Below are positions 24,867 through 34,924 of a stretch of 64,000 nt of DNA, piece after piece. The stretch spans positions 186,001-250,000 of the forward strand of contig JAUNSG010000003.1 of the NCBI GenBank assembly GCA_030539335.1. The letters run 5' to 3'. The stretch is from Eubacteriales bacterium (lineage in GTDB: Bacteria > Bacillota > Clostridia > Oscillospirales > Butyricicoccaceae). Under the pieces are notes generated by a model that searched no databases, was not told where the DNA came from, and saw only the letters and a list, made by a program, of their open reading frames with translations. The translations under genes were made by a program, and so were the position numbers. Positions within the stretch are counted from its first letter, which is position 1, and every line of letters starts with the position of its first letter.

Positions 24867-26172
24867 GGCGAGTGTAATCGGAGCCGGACTGGCGGGCAGC
24901 GAAGCGGCCTGGCAGCTGGCGGAAAAGGGCATCTCAGTCGACCTGTACGAGATGAAGCCGGTCAAACGGACCCCGGCGCACCATGCGGATACCTTTGCCG
25001 AGCTGTGCTGTTCGAATTCCCTGCGCGGAGCGGAGATCCACACCGCGCCCGGCCTGCTCAAGGAGGAGTTGCGCCGCTGCGGCAGTTTGATCCTGGCCTG
25101 TGCGGATGCGACCCGTGTCGAGGCGGGCGGCGCCTTGGCGGTCGACCGCACGGCGTTTGCCGAGAGGGTCACGGAGAAGATCCGCAGCCATCCGAACATC
25201 ACCGTACACGAGGGCGAGGTCACCCATGTGCCGGACGAGGGCGCCGTGATTGTCGCCACCGGTCCGCTGACCTCGGACGCTCTGTTTGAGGACATTTCCG
25301 CCCTGCTGGGCGAGAGCCGCTATCTGCATTTCTACGATGCGGCGGCGCCGATCGTGACGTTTGAATCCGTCGATATGGAGTCGGCCTATTTTGCCTCCCG
25401 GTATGGGAAGGGGACGGCGGACTACATCAACTGCCCGATGAACCGCGAGGAATACGAAGCGTTTTGGGAGGCGCTCTGCTCGGCGGAGCAGGCGCCGGTA
25501 CACGGCTTTGAGGACAAGAAGGTCTTTGAGGGCTGTATGCCGGTGGAGGTCATGGGACGCCGCGGGCACGACACCCTGTTGTACGGCCCGCTCAAGCCGG
25601 TCGGTCTGCGCGATCCGCGCACGGGGCGCGACCCGTTTGCCGTTGTGCAGCTTCGCCGCGACAATGCGGCCGGTTCGCTGTACAATCTGGTCGGCTTCCA
25701 GACCCATCTGAAGTTCCCGGAGCAGAAGCGCGTCTTTTCACTGATCCCGGCGCTGCGCAATGCGGAGTTTGTCCGCTACGGCGTCATGCACCGCAATACG
25801 TTTATGGATTCCCCGCGTCTGCTCGACCGCCATTTCCGTCTGCGCACCAACCCGCGCATCCGATTTGCCGGACAGATGACCGGCGTGGAGGGTTACATCG
25901 AGTCGGCCGCAGCCGGACTGGAAACCGGGCTCAATCTGGCACGTGAGCTGCGCGGCATGGAGCCGATTGACTTTCCGCGCGAGACGGCGATCGGGGCGCT
26001 TGGGTTGTACATTTCCAACGAGGCAAATGAGAAATTTCAGCCGATGAACATTAACTTCGGCATTATCGAACCGCTGGGCTACCGCATCAAGGGCAAGCGG
26101 GAAAAGAATACACAGATCGCCCTCCGGGCGCTGGAGGTGCTGGACGGACGGATGGAGGAAATCCGGCGGTAA
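24856..26172 (+). CDS. trmFO: Methylenetetrahydrofolate-tRNA m5U54 methyltransferase TrmFO
   Basis: The 438-residue flavoprotein begins [21 protein letters not shown], the FAD-binding dinucleotide motif, and continues [27 protein letters not shown], a TrmFO signature with conserved cysteines. [22 protein letters not shown] near residue 335 and [12 protein letters not shown] near 395 also match. It methylates U54 of tRNA using methylenetetrahydrofolate and reduced FAD. The start overlaps topA by 11 bases, which implies translational coupling in the dprA-topA-trmFO operon. Confidence 0.97.
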   Translation: MKHKASVIGAGLAGSEAAWQLAEKGISVDLYEMKPVKRTPAHHADTFAELCCSNSLRGAEIHTAPGLLKEELRRCGSLILACADATRVEAGGALAVDRTAFAERVTEKIRSHPNITVHEGEVTHVPDEGAVIVATGPLTSDALFEDISALLGESRYLHFYDAAAPIVTFESVDMESAYFASRYGKGTADYINCPMNREEYEAFWEALCSAEQAPVHGFEDKKVFEGCMPVEVMGRRGHDTLLYGPLKPVGLRDPRTGRDPFAVVQLRRDNAAGSLYNLVGFQTHLKFPEQKRVFSLIPALRNAEFVRYGVMHRNTFMDSPRLLDRHFRLRTNPRIRFAGQMTGVEGYIESAAAGLETGLNLARELRGMEPIDFPRETAIGALGLYISNEANEKFQPMNINFGIIEPLGYRIKGKREKNTQIALRALEVLDGRMEEIRR

Positions 26173-26187
26173 GACAGGAGACAGAAT

Positions 26188-27195
26188 ATGAAACTGATTA
26201 TTGATGCCATGAGCGGGGACAACGCCCCACAGGCGCTGGTATCCGGCTGTGTCATGGCAGCGAAGGAATTCGGCCAGGAATACGTTCTGGTCGGCCAAGA
26301 GGACATCCTTCGGGACCTGCTGAACAAGGAAGGGGCAGAAAATCTGCCGATCACGATCCGCAACGCGACAGAGGTCGTGGATATGCACGACGACCCGGCG
26401 CGCGTACTGCGCCGCAAGAAGGACTCGTCGATGGCGGTGGCCTTCCGCATGCTGGCCGAGGGCGAGGGCGATGCGCTGGTTTCGGCCGGCAACACCGGTG
26501 CACAGCTTTCGGGTGCGACACTGATTGTCAAGCGCATCCGCGGCATCCGCCGTGCGGCTTTGCCGACGCTGCTCCCGACCAAGACCGGCAAGGTCCTGCT
26601 GATCGATTCGGGTGCAAATACCGAGTGTACCCCGGAATATCTGCTGCAATTTGCGTTCATGGGCAGCTTTTACATGCAGAAGGTGGTCGGAGTGGACAAG
26701 CCGCGCGTCGGCCTGATCAACAACGGCACGGAGGACACCAAGGGCGATCCGCTGCGTAAGGAGGCCTATGCCCTGCTCAAGCAGGCAGGCGATGAGGGAC
26801 GCATCCATTTTGTCGGCAATGTAGAGGGCAGCGATATCATGCTCGGCACGTGTGATGTCGCCGTGACCGACGGTTTTACCGGAAACGTCGTGCTCAAGAC
26901 GATTGAGGGCGCGGCTAAGTTCCTCGGCAGCGGGATCAAAAAGGTGTTCCTGACCAATACGCGCACCAAGCTCGGTTATCTGTTCGTCAAGCCGCAGCTC
27001 AAGTCGTTCATGGCGGTCATGGACAGCAGTGAGGTCGGCGGCGCGCCGTTCCTCGGCGTATCCAAGCCGGTGTTCAAGGCGCACGGCTCGTCGGATGCCC
27101 GCGCGATCCGTTCGGCGGTCATGCAGGCCATCCGTTATGTCGAGGGCGATGTGGTCAAGACCATCCAGGAAAATATCGATCAGATGACGATTTGA
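26188..27195 (+). CDS. plsX: Phosphate acyltransferase PlsX
   Basis: The 335-residue protein starts MKLIIDAMSGDNAPQALVSG, as PlsX proteins do, and has VSAGNTGAQLSGATLIVKRI near residue 98, LIDSGANTECTPEYL near 140 and DGFTGNVVLKTIEG near 230. It makes acyl-phosphate from acyl-ACP for phospholipid synthesis at the membrane. ACAGGAGACAG is upstream of the start. The gene lies just before acpP, its substrate carrier, in the standard order, although a promoter between the two also allows independent acpP expression. Confidence 0.96.
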   Translation: MKLIIDAMSGDNAPQALVSGCVMAAKEFGQEYVLVGQEDILRDLLNKEGAENLPITIRNATEVVDMHDDPARVLRRKKDSSMAVAFRMLAEGEGDALVSAGNTGAQLSGATLIVKRIRGIRRAALPTLLPTKTGKVLLIDSGANTECTPEYLLQFAFMGSFYMQKVVGVDKPRVGLINNGTEDTKGDPLRKEAYALLKQAGDEGRIHFVGNVEGSDIMLGTCDVAVTDGFTGNVVLKTIEGAAKFLGSGIKKVFLTNTRTKLGYLFVKPQLKSFMAVMDSSEVGGAPFLGVSKPVFKAHGSSDARAIRSAVMQAIRYVEGDVVKTIQENIDQMTI

Positions 27196-27281
27196 CGGTG
27201 TGCGGGACCGCGCCCTAGCGGCGGGACGAGGAGGTCTGCGGCAAATTCCGGTTTTCTTCCAGCAAATTCGTGGACTCCCTA

Positions 27282-27310
27282 TTGACAGGACGCGCACAGT
27301 CGCATATTAT
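27282..27310 (+). promoter_or_regulatory. Promoter of acpP
   Basis: TTGACA (27282-27287) and TATTAT (27305-27310) are 17 bases apart, within the 179-base plsX-acpP gap. It provides a strong separate start for the abundant carrier protein. Confidence 0.82.
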
Positions 27311-27374
27311 CTAACTAGGGCCAATTGGAATCAGACCCAGTTGTTTCAAGACTTGAGAAAGACAGGGGGTAAGT

Positions 27375-27608
27375 GTGTTGGTATTCGAGAAGGTTTGCAG
27401 CATTCTTGCAGAGCAGTTCGGCGTCGACGCAGCGACGCTGACCAGAGAAACCGCTTTCGTAGAAGATCTCGGCGCGGATTCGCTTGACGTTGTCGAGCTG
27501 ATGATGAGCATCGAAGAGGAATTCGACATCGGCGAGATTGACGAAGAAGAAGCAGCGAAGATTAAGACCATCGGCGATCTCGTAGAGCGCATCGGCGATG
27601 ACGACTGA
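27375..27608 (+). CDS. acpP: Acyl carrier protein
   Basis: The 77-residue acidic, helical protein has the phosphopantetheine attachment motif [18 protein letters not shown], with the modified serine near residue 36. It carries growing acyl chains in fatty acid synthesis. The start is a GTG at 27375 preceded by AGGGGGT; a TTG three bases later is also possible. It stands between plsX and rnc, the common arrangement. Confidence 0.96.
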   Translation: MLVFEKVCSILAEQFGVDAATLTRETAFVEDLGADSLDVVELMMSIEEEFDIGEIDEEEAAKIKTIGDLVERIGDDD

Positions 27609-27623
27609 TTCAGGAAATATGGC

Positions 27624-27655
27624 GAGACCCTGCCGCGGTGCAGGGTCTCACTTCA
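27624..27655 (+). terminator. Hairpin after acpP
   Basis: GAGACCCTGC pairs perfectly with GCAGGGTCTC around CGCGGT. The following bases, ACTTCATTCT, are only moderately T-rich, so termination may be partial and allow read-through into rnc. Confidence 0.6.
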
Positions 27656-27689
27656 TTCTGACAAAACAAGAACAGAAAGGAGAAGCGTT

Positions 27690-28367
27690 ATGAAGGAAGA
27701 TGAATTGATTTATCAGTTTAAGGATGCCTCACTGATGACGACAGCGATGACGCATTCGTCCTATGCCAACGAGCATCGGGATATGCATATGCAGAACAAC
27801 GAACGGCTGGAGTTTCTTGGCGATTCCATACTGGGACTGGTTTCCGCAGATTATGTTTTCCACCGTTATCCGAATGTACCGGAGGGTCAGCTGACCAAGG
27901 TGCGTGCGGCGGTTGTCTGCGAAAAGACCCTGTATGAGGTGGCCAAGGAGCTTGGACTGGACCACCATTTGCTGCTCGGACACGGCGAGGAGATGGGCGG
28001 CGGACGGCAGAGGCCGTCCATTCTGGCCGACTCGGTGGAGGCGTTGATCGGCGCGATCTATCTGGACGGCGGCCTGGAGGCGGCGCGCTCGTTTATCCTG
28101 TCATTCCTGCCGGAAAAGGTGGATCTGGCGGAGAACGGACATGCATTCCGCGACTACAAGACTGCATTGCAGGAGATCGTACAGAAAAACCGTCAGGAAA
28201 CGCTGAAGTACCGTCTGAGCGGGGAATCCGGACCGGATCATGATAAGCGGTTTACGGTACAGGTCCTGCTCAACAGCAACATCTTTGCCGAGGGCGTCGG
28301 CCGCAGCAAGAAGGAAGCGGAGCAGATGGCGGCGCGTGCGGCGCTGGAGCTGATGGGAAGAGTATAA
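27690..28367 (+). CDS. rnc: Ribonuclease III
   Basis: The 225-residue enzyme has the RNase III signature NERLEFLGDSILGLVSADY near residues 37-55, a second acidic site SILADSVEALIGAIYLDGG near 110 and a C-terminal double-stranded RNA-binding domain (DYKTALQEIVQ at about 152 to the end, with SKKEAEQMAARAAL). It cleaves double-stranded RNA in rRNA and mRNA processing. AGAAAGGAGAAG precedes the ATG. Its stop shares a base with the start of the radical SAM gene. Confidence 0.97.
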   Translation: MKEDELIYQFKDASLMTTAMTHSSYANEHRDMHMQNNERLEFLGDSILGLVSADYVFHRYPNVPEGQLTKVRAAVVCEKTLYEVAKELGLDHHLLLGHGEEMGGGRQRPSILADSVEALIGAIYLDGGLEAARSFILSFLPEKVDLAENGHAFRDYKTALQEIVQKNRQETLKYRLSGESGPDHDKRFTVQVLLNSNIFAEGVGRSKKEAEQMAARAALELMGRV

Positions 28368-29320
28368 TGGCTTCGATTTTGCCGGTCTTTGTCCCACACG
28401 AGGGCTGTCCCTGCCGCTGTGTGTTCTGCAACCAGAACGCGATCGCCGGGCAGACCGCCGGTATGACGGCGGAACGCGCCCGGAAGATTTTGTGCGAAGG
28501 GCTTTCGCGCCTGCCGGAGGGCAGCCGGCCGCAGGCAGCCTTCTACGGCGGCAGCTTTACCGCGATTGCGGAAACGCAGCAGGAGGCGCTGCTGGCGGTG
28601 ACGGATGAGATGATCGCCCAGGGACACCTGTCGGACGTGCGCATCTCGACCCGTCCGGATGCGATCACACCGGAGATTCTGGCGCGGCTGCGGCGGCACC
28701 GGGTCACGACCGTGGAGCTGGGCGCCCAGTCGATGGATGAAACCGTTCTGCTCCGGTCCGGACGCGGGCACACGGCGCAGGATACCCGGCGGGCGGCGGG
28801 ACTTGTCCAAGAGGCCGGTCTGTCGCTGATCTTGCAGACGATGGTTGGCCTTCCGGGAGACACGCGCGGGACGGTGCGCAGGACCGCACAGGAGATCGCG
28901 TCCTTACAGCCGGACGGCGTGCGCATTTACCCGGTGGTGGTGCTGCCGGATACCGTGCTGTACGAACAGTACCGGTGTGGCGAATACCACGCGCTCGAGC
29001 CGGACGAAGCGGCGGAATGGTGTGCGGATATGCTGGAGGTATTTCTCCCGGCGCATATCCCGGTCATCCGCGTGGGCTTGAACCCGAGTGAAGATCTGCA
29101 TGCGCAGGCAGTCGCCGGGGCGTATCATCCGGCGATGGGTGAGCTGGCGTACAACGCGCTGTGGTACCGGCGTCTGCGGGCACAGCTCGAAGCCGGAGCG
29201 GGCGATATCCTGACGGTCCCGGCGCGGGAGCTGTCGCGGGCGATTGGACAGAAGCGGCGCAATCTGCTGCGCCTGCGTGAGGAATTTCCCGATCGGAACA
29301 TACAAATCAAAGCAAAATGA
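28367..29320 (+). CDS. Elp3-like radical SAM protein
   Basis: The 317-residue protein has the radical SAM cluster motif near its start: cysteines 14, 18 and 21 in CPCRCVFCNQNAIAG, followed by AAFYGGSFTAI near 65 and RISTRPDAITPEIL near 98. The arrangement is that of the short Elp3-like clade found between rnc and smc in many Clostridia. The C-terminal acetyltransferase domain of true Elp3 is missing. The substrate is unknown; a role in tRNA or sporulation-linked modification has been proposed for relatives. The start overlaps the rnc stop (TAATG). Confidence 0.85.
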   Translation: MASILPVFVPHEGCPCRCVFCNQNAIAGQTAGMTAERARKILCEGLSRLPEGSRPQAAFYGGSFTAIAETQQEALLAVTDEMIAQGHLSDVRISTRPDAITPEILARLRRHRVTTVELGAQSMDETVLLRSGRGHTAQDTRRAAGLVQEAGLSLILQTMVGLPGDTRGTVRRTAQEIASLQPDGVRIYPVVVLPDTVLYEQYRCGEYHALEPDEAAEWCADMLEVFLPAHIPVIRVGLNPSEDLHAQAVAGAYHPAMGELAYNALWYRRLRAQLEAGAGDILTVPARELSRAIGQKRRNLLRLREEFPDRNIQIKAK

Positions 29321-29377
29321 GAGGGGGGACAAACGCTGTCCACCCCTTCGGCGCTTTTTGGGGGAGGAAGATTTACG

Positions 29378-31141
29378 ATGAAACAAGAGCAAAGCAAGGC
29401 GGAAAAGCATCCGCTGCGGCGGCTGGCAGGTTATTATAAGCCGTATCTTGGCCTGTTCTGGGCGGATTTATTTTTCGCCATGCTGGGTGCCGCAGTCACG
29501 CTGTTTATCCCGCTGATGGTGCGGTATCTCACACAGCATGTCGCAGAACTGTCCCTGGAGGAGGCCACCGGCCTGATTTTGAAGCTTGGCGCCGTGATGC
29601 TGGTCATGGTGGTGGTCGAGTGCTACAGCAATTACTTCATCACGTTCTATGGCCACACGATGGGGGCACGGATGGAACGGGATATGCGCAGTGAGATTTT
29701 CGGCCATTATCAGAGGCTGTCGTTTGCGTTTTATGATAACCAGAAGGTGGGACACCTGCTGTCGCGCATCACGAGCGACCTGTTTGAGATCACCGAGCTG
29801 CTGCATCACGGGCCGGAGGATCTGACGATCTCGACCATCAAGCTGGCCGGCGCGTTTGTGATCCTGCTGTTTATCAACGTCAAGCTGGCGCTGCTGTCCA
29901 TCGCCATTGTGCTGCTCATGCTGGTGTATGCGGTGGTCATGAATGCAAAGATGCAGGGCGCATTCCGCGAGAACCGGGCGCGCATTGCGGACATCAACAG
30001 CCAGATTGAGGACAGCCTGTCGGGCATCCGTGTGGTAAAGTCCTTTGGCAACGAAGCGGGTGAGATGCGCAAATTCAACAAGGGCAACAACCGCTTTGTG
30101 GAATCCAAAACCCGGAGCTATCGCTATATGGCGATCTATAACGCCGGTATGGGGGCGTTTACCACCCTGATTACCGTTGTGGCGCTGATCGCCGGCGGAT
30201 GGCTGATGATGCAGGGACAGCTCTCGACCGCCGATCTGGTCACGTTCCTGCTGTACATCACGAGCTTTACCGAGCCGGTCAAGAAGCTGGTCAATTTCAC
30301 GGAGCAGTTCCAGAACGGCTACAGCGGCTACTCGCGCTTTTTGGAAATCATGCGCATCGCGCCGGATATTGCGGATGCGCCGGATGCAGTTTCCCTGGAA
30401 AAGGCGAGGGGAGACATTGCGTTTGACAATGTCACATTCCATTATCAGGACAACAAGGAAAATGTTCTGTCGCATGTTGACCTGACGGTCAAGCAGGGCG
30501 AATATGTGGCGCTCGTGGGAAGCAGCGGTGCGGGAAAAACGACGCTGTGTTCGCTCATCCCGCGGTTTTACGACGTGTCGTCGGGGCGTGTGACGCTGGA
30601 CGGCATGGATATCCGCTCCATCAAGCTGGACGACCTTCGCCGTCAGATCGGCATTGTGCAGCAGGACGTCTATCTGTTCGCCGGAACCGTGATGGAGAAC
30701 ATCCGCTACGGCAGGCCGGACGCCACCGAGAAGGAGGTCATCCGGGCAGCGATTGAGGCGAACGCACACGAGTTCATCCTGAGCCTGCCGCAGGGATACG
30801 ATACCGACATCGGGCAGCGCGGCGTCAAGCTGTCGGGCGGACAGAAGCAGCGGCTTTCGATCGCGCGTGTCTTCCTGAAGAATCCGCCGGTGCTGATCTT
30901 TGACGAGGCGACCTCCGCACTGGACAACGAGAGCGAGAAAATCGTGCAGCAGTCGCTCGAGGCGCTGGCGAAAAACCGCACGACGTTTGTCATTGCGCAC
31001 CGCCTGTCAACCATCCGCAATGCCGAGCGCATCCTTGTGCTGACAGAACACGGCATTGAGGAGGAGGGGACGCATGAGTCCCTGATGCAGAAAAACGGAA
31101 TTTATGCGTCGCTGTATGCGATGGGGGCACACACGGCGTGA
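29378..31141 (+). CDS. ABC exporter, MsbA-like half transporter
   Basis: The 587-residue protein combines a six-helix ABC_membrane exporter domain (residues about 20-310) with an ATPase domain: Walker A GSSGAGKTTLCS near 385, signature LSGGQKQRLSIARV near 488 and Walker B VLIFDEATSALD near 508. Such half transporters work as homo- or heterodimers and export lipids, drugs or peptides. GGGGGAGGAAG lies before the start. No partner half transporter is adjacent, suggesting a homodimer. The substrate cannot be inferred. Confidence 0.93.
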   Translation: MKQEQSKAEKHPLRRLAGYYKPYLGLFWADLFFAMLGAAVTLFIPLMVRYLTQHVAELSLEEATGLILKLGAVMLVMVVVECYSNYFITFYGHTMGARMERDMRSEIFGHYQRLSFAFYDNQKVGHLLSRITSDLFEITELLHHGPEDLTISTIKLAGAFVILLFINVKLALLSIAIVLLMLVYAVVMNAKMQGAFRENRARIADINSQIEDSLSGIRVVKSFGNEAGEMRKFNKGNNRFVESKTRSYRYMAIYNAGMGAFTTLITVVALIAGGWLMMQGQLSTADLVTFLLYITSFTEPVKKLVNFTEQFQNGYSGYSRFLEIMRIAPDIADAPDAVSLEKARGDIAFDNVTFHYQDNKENVLSHVDLTVKQGEYVALVGSSGAGKTTLCSLIPRFYDVSSGRVTLDGMDIRSIKLDDLRRQIGIVQQDVYLFAGTVMENIRYGRPDATEKEVIRAAIEANAHEFILSLPQGYDTDIGQRGVKLSGGQKQRLSIARVFLKNPPVLIFDEATSALDNESEKIVQQSLEALAKNRTTFVIAHRLSTIRNAERILVLTEHGIEEEGTHESLMQKNGIYASLYAMGAHTA

Positions 31142-31164
31142 TGGTTCCATGGGAAAACAAATGG

Positions 31165-31194
31165 AAGGGCGAACGGGAGCGTTCGCCCTTTTTC
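31165..31194 (+). terminator. Terminator after ABC exporter gene
   Basis: AAGGGCGAAC pairs with GTTCGCCCTT around GGGAGC and is followed by TTTCTC. It closes the rnc-ABC transcript before smc. Confidence 0.85.
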
Positions 31195-31219
31195 TCGCAG
31201 AGGGACTGGGATTTTTACG

Positions 31220-31248
31220 TTGCACATATAGGAAAAACGTGCTATGCT
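31220..31248 (+). promoter_or_regulatory. Promoter of smc
   Basis: TTGCAC (31220-31225) and TATGCT (31243-31248) are 17 bases apart, about 55 bases before the smc TTG start codon. Confidence 0.65.
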
Positions 31249-31301
31249 ATCATTAGACTATAATGGGATGATATTGAAAACCCATCGTATGAGGTGTTTT
31301 T

Positions 31302-34300
31302 TTGTATTTAAAATCGTTGGAGCTGCAGGGCTTTAAGTCCTTTCCGGATCGCACGACGATTCGGTTTTCGGATGGCATCACCGCCATTGTCGGACCGAAT
31401 GGAAGCGGGAAATCGAATATTTCGGATGCGGTGCGCTGGGTTCTGGGCGAACAGTCGACCAAGAGCCTGCGCGGCGATAAGATGGAGGATGTCATTTTCG
31501 GCGGCACAGCCAAGCGCGGGCGGATGGGCTTTGCGCAGGTCACGCTGATTCTGGACAATTCCGAAGGGCGATTTCCGATGGATGCGGCGGAGGTCATGGT
31601 ATCCCGCCGATACTACCGCTCGGGCGAGAGCGAATATTTTCTCAACAAAAAGCGCGTCCGTCTAAAGGACGTCCGTGAGCTCTTCATGGACACCGGCCTG
31701 GGACGGGACGGCTATTCCATCATCGGACAGGGCCGTATTGACGAAATCCTGTCCACCAAGAGCGTAGACCGCCGCGAGGTCTTTGAAGAGGCCGCCGGCA
31801 TCACCAAATTCCGCACCCGAAAGGGGGAGGCGGAAAAGCGTCTGGAACAGACGGACAACAATCTTGCGCGCATCCGCGATGTCTGGAACGAGCTGGATGC
31901 GCGTTCCGGCCCGCTGCAGCAGCAGGCGGAGACCGCGAAACAATATCTGGTCCTGCATGATGAGCTGCGCGTTCACGAGGTATCGCTCTGGATGGACTCG
32001 CTCGACGGCATGAAAGATGCGATCGAGGCGGGCGAGCAGGCGCTGCGCACGGCGCAGACCGATTTGCAGAAGGCAAAGGACGAGCAGTCCGACCGCTATC
32101 ACACGATCGAACAGCTGGAATTTGCCATCCAGTCGGCGGACATGCAGACCGAGCAGCTTCGCACCCAGCGGGCACAGACCGAGGGCGAACAGGCAGCACG
32201 CGCACAGCGTGCCGCGGTGTTGGAGGAAAGCCGCCGCAATGCCGCGCAGAACATCCTGCTGGCGAAGGAACAGATTTCCGCGCAGAGCGAACAGAAGCAG
32301 ACGATTGCGGCGCAGAAGGAAACCCGGCAGACCCGCCTGAAGGAGCTGGAACAGGAGATCCGGCACATCCAGACGGAGCAGACGGAGACCGCACAGCAGC
32401 TCGCGGAGACCGCGAAGCGCGGCGGCGAAGGCCAGAAGGAAATGGAAGAGCTGCGCCGGACGGCGGAGCAGTATGCCGAGCACATTTTCCGCCTGCAAAA
32501 TGAGCAGACAGCGGTCAAGACCCAGCTCGAAACCATGGAGGCACGGCAGGGATCGATTGCGGATGAAATCCAAGCCGCACAGACGCGTGCTGAGCAGGAA
32601 CGGGCGACACAGGCGGGGATGCAGGAAACCCAGCGCAGGCTGGAAGAAGACATCGCCCGGCAGGAGGACGACCTCGCCGAGCAGCGCAGTGTGGCGGAGC
32701 AGACAAAGGCACAGCTGCAGGAAGCGCGCCGCGTGCATGGCCGCCTGCAGTCGACCCTGCTGGACAGCCGCAACCGCATCCGGATGCTGCTTGAGCTGCA
32801 AAAGGATTATGAAGGCTTTTCCCGTGCGGTCAAGCTGATTATGAACCGGTCGGAATCCGGCCAATTGGACGGCATCCACGGACCGGTGTCCTCACTCATC
32901 CGGGTAGAGGACCGCTACGTCACCGCGATCGAGACAGCGCTCGGCGCGGCAGCATCCAATATCATTGTCGATACCCCGGAGGACGCAAAGCACGCCATCG
33001 GCCTGCTCAAACGCAGCGACGGCGGACGGGCGACGTTCCTGCCGGTGGATACCATCCGGCCGATGACGCTGAACGAGCGCGGGCTGGAACAGCAGGACGG
33101 CTTTTGCGGCATTGCGGCGGAGCTGGTTTCCTGCGATGGGACGTACCGCGACATTGTGTTCAATCTTCTCGGACGCACGGTCGTGATGGAAAATCTGGAC
33201 TGCGCGCTGGAGATGGCGCGGCGGCACCGCAATCGGTTCCGCATCGTCACGTGTGACGGACAGGTCGTCCATGCGGGCGGTTCCCTGACCGGCGGCTCGA
33301 CCGGACGTTCGTCCGGTATCCTGTCGCGCGCCAACCAGCTCAAGGCGCTGCAGGAAAAGGAGCGTGTTCAGGCGGGACAGCTCGAGGAGCTGGAGGAGCG
33401 CGGCCATGCGCTGGCGGCGCAGGCACAGGAAGCCGAGGAGATGGTGGAGGCGGCAAGCGAACTGTTGGGCGCCAACCGGCAGAAGCTTGCGGCCCAGCAG
33501 GCGGCGGCGCGGCAGCATCAGCTGCTGCTCGACAGCGTGGAGCAGTCGTTTGCACAGCTTCGCGCGGAACGCGACGACGCAGACCGCCTGCGGAAGGAAT
33601 ACGAACAGAACATCGGACGGCTGGAGCACGACATACAGGCGGTCGCGCAGGAGCGCGGACAGGCCGAGGAGCGTGCCCTCCAGGCGGAACAGTCCGGACA
33701 GCAGACGGCGGACCGCCTGCGTGAGCTGGGGGAACAGGCAGCGCTGCTGCGCACCAAGCTGGTGCAGGCCCAGACGGAGCAGGATGCCCATCGGCAGGCG
33801 CTGCACGATTTGCAGGCGCTTCTGGTCGGTGCAGAGCAGACCGCACAGGATGCTGAGCGCCGTATCACGGAGTACGAGACGCAGAGCGAGGCGGATGCCG
33901 CGGAGCTGGAACAGCTTGCGGCGCAGTCCGAGCGGACGGAAACCGTGCTGGCGGAGCTGAAACAGAGCATACAGGACAGTACCGAACAGCGGACCCGGCT
34001 GGAAGCCAACAAAACCGAGCAAAATAAGCTGGTACAGGCATTGTCCAGTCAGATTGTCTCGCTGGAGCGCGAGGTCGCGCGGGCGGAGGCGAACACGGCC
34101 CGCATCCGCGGTGAGGAAAAGCAGTTGCTCGACAAGCTGTGGGAGGGCTATGAGCTGACCCCGACGGCGGCGCGTACAACGGCGCAGCCGGTGGAGGACC
34201 GTGCGGCGATGGAAAAGCGGGCGAACAGCCTGCGCAGTGAGATCCGCAAGCTCGGCCCGGTCAACATCGGGGCGATTGAGGAATACGACAAACTGGCAGA

Positions 34301-34874
34301 GCGCCTGGTGTTCCTGACCGAACAGAAGGACGATCTGGAGAAGGCAGAGGGCGAACTGCGCGGCATCATTGCGGAGCTGACAGTGCAGATGCAGCAGGTG
34401 TTTGCCGAATCGTTTGCCCTGCTCAACCAGTACTTTGGGGAGACCTTCCGTGAGATGTTTGGCGGCGGCAGTGCGGAGCTGCGGCTGGAGGATGAGAACG
34501 ACGTACTGGGCTGCGGCATTGAGATCCGCGTCACCCCGCCGGGCAAATCCGTCAAGAACCTGTCGCTGCTCTCCGGCGGCGAGAAAGCGTTTGTCGCAAT
34601 TGCGCTCTATTTTGCCATCATGAAGGTGCGCCCGACGCCATTCTGTATTCTGGACGAGATCGAGGCGGCGCTGGACGATGTCAACGTCACGCGGTATGCG
34701 AGATATCTGCGCCGTCTGTCGGACAAGACGCAGTTTATCGTCATCACGCACCGCCGCGGTACGATGGAGGAGGCCGACATGCTGTATGGCGTCACCATGC
34801 AGGAGCGCGGCGTTTCCAAGCTGCTGATGCTCAACATCCGCGAGGTGGAGGAGCAGCTCGGCATTGAAATGTAG
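31302..34874 (+). CDS. smc: Chromosome segregation protein SMC
   Basis: The 1190-residue protein has the full SMC layout: N-terminal ATPase with FKSFPDRTTIRFSDGITAIVG and Walker A GPNGSGKSNISDA near residue 32, two long coiled coils rich in E/Q/A/R separated by a hinge at about 515-640 (GIHGPVSSLIRV, AASNIIVDTPEDAKHAIGLLK), and a C-terminal ATPase with LSLLSGGEKAFVAIAL near 1090 and the Walker B LDEIEAALDD. It condenses and organises the chromosome. The start is TTG, with GAGGTG upstream. ftsY follows, the classical order. Confidence 0.97.
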   Translation: MYLKSLELQGFKSFPDRTTIRFSDGITAIVGPNGSGKSNISDAVRWVLGEQSTKSLRGDKMEDVIFGGTAKRGRMGFAQVTLILDNSEGRFPMDAAEVMVSRRYYRSGESEYFLNKKRVRLKDVRELFMDTGLGRDGYSIIGQGRIDEILSTKSVDRREVFEEAAGITKFRTRKGEAEKRLEQTDNNLARIRDVWNELDARSGPLQQQAETAKQYLVLHDELRVHEVSLWMDSLDGMKDAIEAGEQALRTAQTDLQKAKDEQSDRYHTIEQLEFAIQSADMQTEQLRTQRAQTEGEQAARAQRAAVLEESRRNAAQNILLAKEQISAQSEQKQTIAAQKETRQTRLKELEQEIRHIQTEQTETAQQLAETAKRGGEGQKEMEELRRTAEQYAEHIFRLQNEQTAVKTQLETMEARQGSIADEIQAAQTRAEQERATQAGMQETQRRLEEDIARQEDDLAEQRSVAEQTKAQLQEARRVHGRLQSTLLDSRNRIRMLLELQKDYEGFSRAVKLIMNRSESGQLDGIHGPVSSLIRVEDRYVTAIETALGAAASNIIVDTPEDAKHAIGLLKRSDGGRATFLPVDTIRPMTLNERGLEQQDGFCGIAAELVSCDGTYRDIVFNLLGRTVVMENLDCALEMARRHRNRFRIVTCDGQVVHAGGSLTGGSTGRSSGILSRANQLKALQEKERVQAGQLEELEERGHALAAQAQEAEEMVEAASELLGANRQKLAAQQAAARQHQLLLDSVEQSFAQLRAERDDADRLRKEYEQNIGRLEHDIQAVAQERGQAEERALQAEQSGQQTADRLRELGEQAALLRTKLVQAQTEQDAHRQALHDLQALLVGAEQTAQDAERRITEYETQSEADAAELEQLAAQSERTETVLAELKQSIQDSTEQRTRLEANKTEQNKLVQALSSQIVSLEREVARAEANTARIRGEEKQLLDKLWEGYELTPTAARTTAQPVEDRAAMEKRANSLRSEIRKLGPVNIGAIEEYDKLAERLVFLTEQKDDLEKAEGELRGIIAELTVQMQQVFAESFALLNQYFGETFREMFGGGSAELRLEDENDVLGCGIEIRVTPPGKSVKNLSLLSGGEKAFVAIALYFAIMKVRPTPFCILDEIEAALDDVNVTRYARYLRRLSDKTQFIVITHRRGTMEEADMLYGVTMQERGVSKLLMLNIREVEEQLGIEM

Positions 34875-34924
34875 AGGACTCGGGCAGTCTGCCCGGGAAA
34901 TAAATAGAAGAAGGAGGATTCCAC

